A stretch of DNA of 64,000 nucleotides, taken from Macrotrachela quadricornifera (taxonomy: Eukaryota; Rotifera; Eurotatoria; Philodinida; Philodinidae). Below the pieces are notes generated by a model. That model was not told the origin of the DNA. It saw nothing but the letters and a program-made list of their open reading frames with translations, and ran no database searches. The stretch's first letter is position 1. Each line of letters begins with the position of its first letter. The position numbers were made by a program, and so were the translations under genes. Where the stretch lies: assembly GCA_022393335.1 (NCBI GenBank), contig JAJEKB010021828.1, forward strand, positions 386,108 through 450,107, written 5' to 3'. Positions 1 through 10,100 of this stretch are shown here, one piece after another.

Positions 1-707
1 TTTTCAAAAATAGCATTTTCTTCAATTTCTACTCCATAATGAAATTGGGTAATAAATAAATTTGAAGGAAGTTGATCATTTAACTTTGGTGTTGATTGTT
101 GTGGTATCTTTTTTGATTCACTTGTTATACGTGGAACAACTTCATAAACTTTTTTTGGTTTATTTTGCCATATTTGATTTTCATCATGTGAAGAAGGAGA
201 GTCTTGATGAATAGATATTTGTCGTTTATTTACAAATGATGAAAGACGGGGAGGAGTATAATGTGAAATAAGAGGTTGTTCATTTAATGAAGATAATTCT
301 CGATCAATCTCAGTAATATTACGTTGAATATCGGTTAATAATCGTTCACGTAGAACAGTAGCCGTAGTAAAACGTGAATTGGTTGATGATGAACGTCGAC
401 TTGGATTTGGTGGTATATATGTTGATAGATTAGGAGTAACGTTAGAACGATGATGTAGAGGAAGATTGAGATTGTCAAAGATGAATGTTGGTTCAGTTAA
501 ATCGAAAATATTTGTTGATGATTGATGTTGATATTGAAAGTATGGAGAAGTATATGTAGGAATAGGTGTTGTATTTGAATAAAGAGTTTGCTGAGTACGT
601 AGACGAGGATCATAATATTGATAATGAGTATTTTGTGACGATCTTGAAGGTGATGGAGGTTGATATGAATAAGTTTTATATTCTTTATTTTGATTATTGC
701 GATGCAT
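1..707 (-). CDS. 5' part of an unrecognised Ser/Asn/Gln-rich protein (runs off the window)
   Basis: Reading the minus strand from an ATG at 707-705 gives an uninterrupted frame of about 235 codons to the window edge, so this is the N-terminal part of a longer gene. It starts MHRNNQNKEYKTYSYQPPS and is rich in S, P, T, N and Q. A slightly more ordered stretch around residues 120-145 (RERLLTDIQRNITEIDRELS) looks like a short amphipathic helix or coiled coil. I recognise no domain. There is no signal peptide or membrane segment. Codon use (AT-ending) matches the other genes here. The first 700 bases contain no obvious intron, which is long for an exon in this genome. Function is unknown. Confidence rests on the long open frame and protein-like composition, not on homology. 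Confidence 0.6.
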   Translation of the reverse strand, partial: MHRNNQNKEYKTYSYQPPSPSRSSQNTHYQYYDPRLRTQQTLYSNTTPIPTYTSPYFQYQHQSSTNIFDLTEPTFIFDNLNLPLHHRSNVTPNLSTYIPPNPSRRSSSTNSRFTTATVLRERLLTDIQRNITEIDRELSSLNEQPLISHYTPPRLSSFVNKRQISIHQDSPSSHDENQIWQNKPKKVYEVVPRITSESKKIPQQSTPKLNDQLPSNLFITQFHYGVEIEENAIFE

Positions 708-3077
708 ATTATTTATTTCATTATAAAATTAAATATTAAAAAACAAAAAATGGAGAGGTCTGTTTTTAACTAAGATTATACATGAAGTATGTGCGTCTTT
801 TTCTTTCTTTTGTTGAGTGGAAAATATTCAATAAATAAAACAATGACACATGTGCCGCGCTTTTTACGGCACTTTTTCATAAGTATGATTGATGGATTTT
901 AATGGTGTAGAATTTAGAATTAAATAATGTATGATAGAATAAAATTGTTTGATCGGTCACATGTTGAGAATGTGTCATTGAAGTTTTAAAATATATCGAT
1001 ATGATTATGCGTTGATTTACTGTAGTTTATATAAGGAGACTTGAATTGTTGGCAGGTGTTATTATAATTGTGGTCTACGATTTCAATAGAATTTGAAAAA
1101 AATAACATATTTTTAATTTTTTTTTCTGAAAGAGTTCGAACGTCAGCTAATACTATGAGGCTTGAGTGCATTTGATGCCTTTGAAATATATATTTGATAT
1201 TTGCATTTTTTGTGACGAGATTGAAAGTGACTTCAGTTAATACGAAGAAAATTAATGTCTGATTTATTATTGTATTATAGTAAGGATTCATCTATTAATT
1301 TTTTTGATGAGTTGCTACGATACATCAATTGCAAAACGAGGGTATAGCTTGATTGTATACATTTTTTTTGTAAATTAAAAAAAGAATGTTTGAGAAGCGA
1401 GAACTGTCAATAACATAAAATTCTAAAGAAAAGGATGAAGTAGACGTTTTTTGTTTCTATATAATACCTGTATGAATGTGAAAATAAAGTTGTAGTTAAG
1501 TTTACCAACAAACACCAAATTAATAATTTATATTACCGCTAAGGACCTCAACGTATTCGTGCAATTAAAGAGATGGTATTTCAAATTAAAAAATTTCAAT
1601 TTCTGAGCGTGAGATTTTTATTAAACTTTAATCTTATCTAGTATCTATTTTTACGTTTACATTTATTTATCTCGATCAATTAATTGTAAAAACAAATTAA
1701 TGCGAATGAAAGAAGATATTTTACATTGTTAAATTTCCAAGAGAATCGCATACTAAGAAAGAATATTATCATAATTAGGTAGGCACGAGATTTATTGAAT
1801 TCTTTTCCATTATTTCCATCATGTCCAATGTAACACGAATTTGCATAATCAAACATCATAGTAGTCTAAAAATATCATAAAAAAAAGCTTTACATGACCT
1901 ATTTAATTTAAATTGATATGTTTTGCCTTGGATCCTCCAGAAATTTGACATAAAAAAATTTCGATCCAGATTCTAAACACGAATAGTTACGCATTGATGT
2001 ATAAACCAAAATTTCATTTTGAGAGGAAAACGGTAACTAAAATCCGAAAATTTTTCACATTTTAATAAATGTTGACAATAATGGTCTTGATTGGCGAAAC
2101 TATGATCATTCTCGCCAATTAATTTGCAGAAGAGTAATTTATATACAATTTTTTTACAAATCTTGTTTTCTTTTGAATCTTCAGCTATTAATCAAAATTT
2201 GAATAAAACTATTTGTATCTCAATGAAAAAGAAGTGTTAGTGGAAGATATAATAGGTGACCTCATGCGAAATAAACTATTATTGCAATAAAACTTACCAT
2301 TTTCATAAAGACCATCCTGATGAAACCATCAATAACAATCATATTGGATGATCCTAATGCATTGTGATACCTCGGATATTCGTCAAAACAATAGAAGCTA
2401 TTAAAAATAGTTATCACTATTTACTATTCAACCTGTTTGACAAAAAACTTACACAATAACAACATTTAGTAACAAGATTAGTAAGACATTGATGATCTCT
2501 TATAACTTGCCATTGAGTAGCACTATAGATTTTTTTTTATTTAATAAAAAAATCCAGCGTATCACATCTTTCAATTGAGCAACATGTAAAAAGTTGTATC
2601 TATGTATAATATATAGAACAATTGAAAAACAGTCCAAAAAATACCAACCTTATTTTTTATTATGTCTCTTTCCGTGTATTCACAGTAAAATGATATGGTA
2701 GTATCTAATACGATTTCTAGTTGTACTTTATTGCTTAGTAATAATAAGAAAACAAATATAGCAATACATATATGAATCTTTATTAATCATCGAATAACAA
2801 AAGCAAATAAAAGACAGAAGGAAGATAAGAAACATAAAAGTATAAATAGTTACATAGGCAGTGCGTTATCAATCTTTTACAGGACTTAATTAACTTTTGC
2901 AAGTGATTCTTTCTATATAAAGAAAGTTGACAATCAATTCGGATTTCTTCAGAAATAATTCATGTTATTGATTGAGGCATAAAATGAGTCAGATACAGCT
3001 CGATAAACTTTACCAAATGGTATATCTTTCACATAAATAAAAATAAGATTCTAGTTGCGGGAACCCTGAAAACATTC
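708..3077. other. Intergenic, no gene seen
   Basis: AT-rich sequence upstream of the minus-strand partial gene. A 101-codon minus frame at 986-1291 has no homology I recognise and no splice partners, so I do not call it. No repeat structure is obvious by eye. Confidence 0.5.
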
Positions 3078-4068
3078 TAACGGGTGTCAAAGAATGAATA
3101 AGCCTCTCCGTATTTTCCATATATTTCACTGATATCTCAATGCTTAAGAAAAAGTTTTTTTCATCAAAAGATGCGCCGTCAAATTCTCTACAAAACTATA
3201 ATCAAACATACTTCTATAGTAAGTTCAGAAAAAAATTAAAGGAAGATTATCCAACACATAAAAAGTACCCAACTTTCAAAGGTAGCAGATGTCTCATGAA
3301 TGGCTAGTGTTGATGTCTCTTTTTTGTATCGTCAAGGTCGTTTATTTGAAAAGCAAAGTATACCATAAGATGCAGTGTGAAAAGCTCTACAATCTACAAA
3401 CTAAAGTATATTTTGATTGTATACTTTTTGTTTTCAAAAAAAAACGGAACTCTGTGCCACTAATTTTCGCCATTGCGAAAAACAATCGTACAAAAATTGG
3501 GCTTATTTTTGAACACAAAAAGTACACAAATAAAATAAACTTTGGTTTGTAGATTGTAGAGCTTTTCACGCTGCATCTTGTGGTATATTTTTTTTTCTTT
3601 TAATAAAACGTATTAGATGATAAAAAGGTGAAATAAGAAAAAATGAATTCGTAGTGTACCAAAAACATGATCTTGTTCGCAGCGTTGAAAATTGGTCGCA
3701 CAGAATTTTGTCTATTTTGAAAATAAAAGGTGCATATATAAAATAAGATTTTTAATGTAACTTGTAGAGCTTTCCACACTGCATCTTATGGTATACTTCG
3801 CTTTTAAAACGATACTAATAAAAGAGATACAGACATCGGCCATTCATTATGGAACACTCGTTAGCTTTGAAAGTTGGGTACTTTTTATGTGTTGGATAAT
3901 CTTCCTTGAATTTTTTTCTGAATTTACTATAGAAGTATGTTTGATTATAGTTTTGTAGAGAATTTGACGACGCATCTTTTGATGAAAAAAACTTTTTCTT
4001 AAGCATTGAGATATGAGTGAAATATATGGAAAATACGGAGAGGCTCATTTATTCTTTGACGCCCGTTA
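3078..4068. mobile_element. Non-autonomous DNA transposon with long TIRs and TA flanks (family A, copy 1)
   Basis: The left end (from 3080, ACGGGTGTCAAAGAATGAA) and the right end read in reverse (from 4066, ACGGGCGTCAAAGAATAAA) are inverted copies. They match nearly continuously for about 220 bp, roughly 3080-3300 against 3838-4066. Both ends are flanked by TA (3078-3079 and 4067-4068), which suggests insertion into a TA target. The arms match again at about 3345-3400 and 3768-3812. Inside is a second palindrome at about 3391-3557, so short open frames on both strands there (3289-3552 plus, 3387-3569 minus) are mirror images and not genes. No transposase is visible, so the element would need one supplied in trans. 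It is related to the element at 18167-19096. The superfamily is not certain. Confidence 0.8.
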
Positions 4069-4431
4069 TTTAAAACAATTTATCAAAATGTTATGCTAAA
4101 TTAAATTGGGATTGCTCTTCAGAGAGTACTTATATCTGTTTATTAGTTGTTGCTGGTGTTGTTTTAATAATTGTTTATAATTTTCTTAATTCAATAATTC
4201 GATCCTGAAAATGTCAATCAATATATAAATAATGCAATTTTAAGTAATATTAAATAGTAAATATTGAAAGTGTATAAGTCATTAAAAGTATATTTTTAAT
4301 GCATATTGAAGCGATTGTATTTGTTCATATTTTTGTAATATCATGATGTTTGAGAGAGAGATGCAACAAACACGAGTTAAAAGTAAATCATTTGACTAAC
4401 GAAAAATTTCTGATCAGGTCCATTCTATATA

Positions 4432-5256
4432 CAGTAAAACCTCCATTAATGAACACCTCTGTATAATGAACACCTCCTGTTTGAACAGGTTTCTTGGTCC
4501 CCCCGACTGATTTTTGCTGTAATTGAACCTCTACATAATGAACACCTCTCAACTCTGAACATTGAACACTTTTTTAGGTTCCTCTGACAAAGAAAACCTC
4601 TACAAAATGAACAAAAATGCGACAAAATACACATTTTTTTCTCGGAAAAGAAGAGAAAAAGGACTCGAAAACCTGGTGAAATTGCGCTATTTCGATTTAT
4701 TCATGGTGCTTTGAATCTAAGAAAATGGGTGTGTGTAGAAAACAAGTAAAGCGATGAGAATCTATTGCTCAGGACAATCGAATCCTTCCCGATCGTCAAT
4801 GCGACAGGTAGCATATCGATAGTAGAAAAAAGGTAGTGAACGACAAACTGACTGAAGCTCCACTGAATGTCACCGAGACACTAGCAATGGTTCGATGACT
4901 TCACCTTTCTGCTACTAATGAACGCTCACGATGTCATTGTTCCATCTGTAGGCTGGATCTAAAACTCGCTCATCTATTCATTCAATCGAAGGTGACTAAA
5001 TAGACGATGGACAACAATTATTTTTTATAAGAATTGAGCAGATATGTGTGATAGGGAGGCGGAATACTTGCTTTACTCCGCGTTCACTAGTTGAGCTGTA
5101 CCACAGATAATTCATAGACATTACTCTGTCGTGTTCATTATGACTTCCGCACAAGTAAGAGATCATTCGATACAAAACCTCTATATAATGAACACCTCCC
5201 ATACTGAACGCTTTTTACAAGGTCCCGTTGGTGTTCATTATAGAGAGGTTTTACTG
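4432..5256. mobile_element. pogo/Tigger-like (Tc1-mariner group) non-autonomous element
   Basis: The element begins CAGTAAAACCTC at 4432 and ends GAGGTTTTACTG at 5256, with TA on each side (4430-4431 and 5257-5258). CAGT-type termini with a TA target duplication are typical of pogo/Tigger elements (family knowledge). The motif AATGAACACCTC recurs near both ends (around 4450, 4535, 5187) and in reverse near 5232-5250, giving subterminal repeats that could bind a transposase. The 825 bp are too short and too broken to code for a transposase, so this is a deletion derivative or MITE. The frames 4446-4634, 4996-5202 and 5131-5346 lie across the repeats and are not genes. Confidence 0.78.
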
Positions 5257-5258
5257 TA

Positions 5259-7157
5259 TTTAGTTTTTTTTTGTTTCAGAGAACATGCTACAATGCAAGT
5301 TCAATCGCTTGAAAAACTCTCTAAAAACTACATTCTAATGATGTAAGTGTTTATATATATAATAAAAACAAAGATACATTTAAACAAAGATTCTGTATTC
5401 TGACATGCTCTTCCCAACAAAAAGAAAAATATTAAATATATAGAATGAATGCTAACAAAGAAAATTTTGGTTAATACGTTCGAAAAGCATAAGCTGTAAA
5501 TAAAAAAGGGAAAAGATTTTCTGTTTTTTTTTCAGAAAGAGATTATTTTTCAAACCAAAGATTATAGAAGTTGTCGAAAAGTTTAGCTAATAGTGGAGTT
5601 TCAAATTAAAAATCATATTGCTTCTAAAAGATTAGACTTCGCATTTTCTTCCCATGTATTTATCTTCATTTCGACTTTTTATGAGGGAAGAAAAGTCTTC
5701 TAGTAATGTCACATCATATTCTGCAGATAATTAAAACAATTCATACATTAATCTCGTTCTATGATTGAAAATTTGAATAAAATGTATATCTGTGCTAAGG
5801 TCTAAATTTTTATCTGTTGTGATCGAAATATCTCACAAAATACATAATTGGGAATTGCTTATGAGATCCTTTTCATCACATTACATATGTCGTATTCGTT
5901 TTTTTATCTTTTTAACAGTGACGATATATTTCTCAGTAGGAAAAGGGTTGAGAAACTACTTAGAACAGTAATTTCAGGTGATAATAAAGCTTACTTGCTC
6001 TCTCACTTGGAAATATGTTTCTTGATTTTCCTTCATATAGTAGCGCAACAATACGATGCTCAAATTTCAAGATATACGTTGTTGATTTTCATTGCTGTAA
6101 TTCTCTACGTTTCATCAAAGTGAAGTAAAAGATTTTTGAAATTGAAACGAACTTTGTTCGACAATAAACCTTTCACATTTAAATTAGAGGATATATTTAA
6201 CTAAAAAATCTCGCTTAAATCAGAAAAAACGTATAATTTAAATTGATTCTCCGAGATAAAATCACAGAGGATGCTAATTTAAAATATACATGTATAAATA
6301 AAGACAATTACCATGTGTTCAGTTGCATATTGATTATTTTCTTAATATTCACTTCATTCCTTCTTATGGTGGCTCCTTTTAATCATGAAAAAGATCAATG
6401 GTGTTGAGAAAAGAAAGATAACAGCAGGATCAAGTGCGATGGTGAAGCACAAATATTGAAAACCTTAAAAAACAATTGTCGATGTTATTGGTGGAATAGT
6501 AAAACAAGTGATATATCAAGTTCATATCGTTGGTAAATCATATAGAAATAAAATAGATATTGTCAAATTCATTCAGAATAAAATACTTCAATGAAAGTAG
6601 ATGCATTATTGACCAGGGAAATTCAACATGGCTAACAGCTCTTCGTTATTTGATGTTATAAAGAATATGCCTAGCATACAAAAATTTGTTAAAAATAGTG
6701 AGCTTAAAGTATGATACTTGGAATTTTAAATACATGTTTCACTTGTGCATATTATATTAATCCGTTGCTCTCTATGATTTATAAAGTATAAGATTTAGGC
6801 AGAAACCATGGGTATTTAGTACTGTAGGTGTCATATACACAATATTCAATACTGATATTTTTCTGAGATGGAATTCGCTGATCCTTCAACAATACTAGTC
6901 GTGTAACAATTCAGTATATATGAGTGGATGTGAAAAGATGTTGAAAACCAAGCTTTAACATTTGTGCATCTATACTATTTCTTTATCAATGTGGTATAAC
7001 TATTAAACGTAAGAAGAAGAGTATTTTCAATTGATTTTTTAATCAACTGTAAAAATCCTTTTTTATTTAATACACATTTTTAACAGCACACACACATATA
7101 TATTCATACAAAAAAATAAATTTTTTTTCCTTGATGTTGTGCATGACCATAAATTTA
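5259..7157. other. Intergenic, no gene seen
   Basis: AT-rich sequence downstream of the 15-exon gene that ends at 7158. A 91-codon plus frame (5848-6123) is hydrophobic and low-complexity with no recognisable domain, so I leave it uncalled. A short CA/TA microsatellite lies near 7085-7105. Confidence 0.5.
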
Positions 7158-10100
7158 TTAATGTTGTTTAATCTCGTCGAAAATTTTTTTTATACTTAAT
7201 TTCTATAAAGATAGCAAATAAAATCATTATTGAAAAACAATTTAAACATACCTGTGAAGTACGATGTATAAGATCTTCGGTATTGTCGAAATCACCCAGG
7301 TCGAAAAGCCACGATCGTAAACGGTCGTATACGATGAAATACGTCTAAAAACAGCAGTCGCACACGACTGACGGGTACGGTCAACGTATACGATCTCATA
7401 CGTTCCAATACGATCACCAAATACGTTCAATATAAACGACTGTCGTGCACGACGGTAGTATATGACTGTGTACGATCGTAGATTAGCCGTAAACTGAGAT
7501 ATATTTCAACAGTGAATTATATGTAAGTATCTATTTAACTTAAAAAATTATTTTTTATTTATTTTACATTTATTTATATATCCAAATGGTCAGGTAAGTA
7601 TCTATTTAACTTAAAAAAATTTTTTTTATTTATTTTGGGATGTTTTTGATATAGAATTATTTTAGTAAGTATTTTAATATAAAAATAAGTTTTCTTTTAT
7701 TTATTTTAGGATATTTTTTACATACAAATAAATTAGTAAGTTTTTTAATATAAAAATAAGTTTGTATTTATATATTTTAGGATATTTTTTATATACAATT
7801 AAACTAGTAGGTATTTTAATACAAAAATAATTTCTTTTTTATTTATTTTAGGGTGATTTTAATGCACAATTATTGGTGACATATAGATTTCCTACGAAAT
7901 CCTCATAGGATCCAACGAGATCCGATAGTCGGATTGTTCAACCTGGGTGTACGTTTTTTTAACAGTATAGCCCTGGTACTAAGAATAAGCGTGAAGGTAG
8001 AAGAGAGAGGAATAACAGGAAATTGCCGCCTTCTCTGTAAGTTGATGCTTAAGTGAATATGTGGACAAACGATATTGTATACGACTATGTACGATCGTTT
8101 ACGATGATCGTATACACGTCGTATTTCGTCGTATACGACACGACGAAAGTACGACCGTATTTCAGGAGTCAAGTAATACGACCGTGTACGATCGTACACG
8201 GTCGTTTACGTCGTCGTATACGACCGTTTACGGCTATCGTAATACTCGTCCTAGACACCTTTAAGTGTAAATCCATCGATACAATATTCTATAATCCGTT
8301 GACCTTGTGACAACTAAATAAATATTAAAAATATGCAAAAAAAACGAGAGTAAGAAAACAAAAATTACGGGATCGTTGTGTCCAAAATGAAGCAATGTAA
8401 TTTGTAAAATACTAACAGCTCGATCAAATTTAATGTTTTCATCACTTTTGGCTTCAAGTAAGGCTATATTTCGAATATAATTTAATATAGCAGCATATTC
8501 CTGTTGATCAACCGAAAAAGGAAGAAAAGATTCAATTAAAAACTATAGCATGACGTCAATTTTCGGCTTTACAATGTATGAAAAAATAGCCATTAGGATC
8601 TGAACGCACGTAATACTTTAATGACGATATCTACATTGACCATTTGTCCTCATCCTAATCTCTCTTTAACCTCTTTCTCTTTCTTTTGTCTCGTCCAATC
8701 TATTTTTTTTTCAACAGAGTATGAGAACAAAGAATGGAAGTGTCTTACCCATTTTTTTTCACGAACAGAAATAGCTGTTTGACTACCACTAACTCCTCCA
8801 TCAGCACCAGCTTTTTTATTTTCAAATATTTTACTACTAGGAGCTCCTTCAGCACTAATGAACGTTTTATCAAAAATACAATACTAACAATTGACTTTTA
8901 TACACGATTAGACATTATCTACTTCTAGTGTAGTATTCCTCTACGTTGAATTTATTTAAGTGAAGGAAAAAAAATCGAAAGAATGATTTCTGTTTAAATG
9001 TTTTTTCTTCGATTGGAAAATAAATAGCTCGAATAGAATAGATAAAAGTATATATGAATGGATCACCTCACAAAAATCGATCTTTTAATATTCACTATTC
9101 ATTGTATGTAAGCATTTTTTAATTTTGGTCAAAGTTTTCTTTTATAGACGATTCAAATCTCTTATCGTATAAATTGATACTGAAATCAAAACAGTTAGAC
9201 ATTTTAATCCTATAGCTTCATTTTTATTTATCGAATATTAATTCAAAACATATAATAATTCTTTACAAAGATGAGAGATATAGCTACCACTTAGGAAAAA
9301 TATTAAAAAGATAATTTTAATTTAATTAAATGACATTTCTCATAAATATTCCACTGGAAGATTCTCGTTAATTTGTTTTATTTTGCTCATTCTATGAAAA
9401 TGATCTGGAGAAACAAGACAAGTAGCGCGACACATGTGTCGCTAAGCCCTCTACTGAAAGGAGAATAATATGATAGGAGTAGATAAAATAAAAAATTTGG
9501 TCGCGAAGTTTCGAAATCTACCAACTATAGATGAGCATAATTCGGGTCAGTTCATGACTTCCATCTGTTCGGTTTTGAGTCTAATGGATGACTTTAGATT
9601 ACTATCTCTGTATATAAAGAACGAAAAATGAAGAAACAAATAGTGCGATTAACAATAATGAAAGAATTTTGTCTTTTTCTTATGTTTCTTTATTTGAGAA
9701 AAGCAAAATATAAATAAAGCAGACATATTCTTTAAGAAGAAAAATTATTTATGGAGCGATTAATTAATAATTTTAAACAATCATAAGGAATGGCCACAAT
9801 TAAAAAAGTTGAAGGAATTTTCTGGTTTGAAGTATGCAAAAATCATTTCAGGTCTAGTCTTAATTGATTTTCTGTTGAGAAACATAAACTTAGCATACTT
9901 CTGATTAAGCATATCTATCAAAATGATAATTTTTAGATTAATTTGACAAAGTAGTGCTCATCCTATGGAGTTGCTAACACTTTAGGTATCTGTAAACTAC
10001 GCGAACACCTACGAACACCTCGAAAGGAAAGGTAGCATAGATCTACTAATATAGGTAGATAGAATTCAAAGAGTTATGTTCACCAACACCTACGAACATC

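Noticed and set aside
3289..3569. Overlapping frames on both strands inside the first long-TIR element
   Set aside because: They are mirror images created by a palindrome and have no transposase features.
7903..8310. Arg/Tyr-rich frames (98, 85 and 67 codons) on both strands
   Set aside because: They translate the CGTATACG/ACGATCGT palindromic words, which give repetitive R, Y and V codons in any frame.
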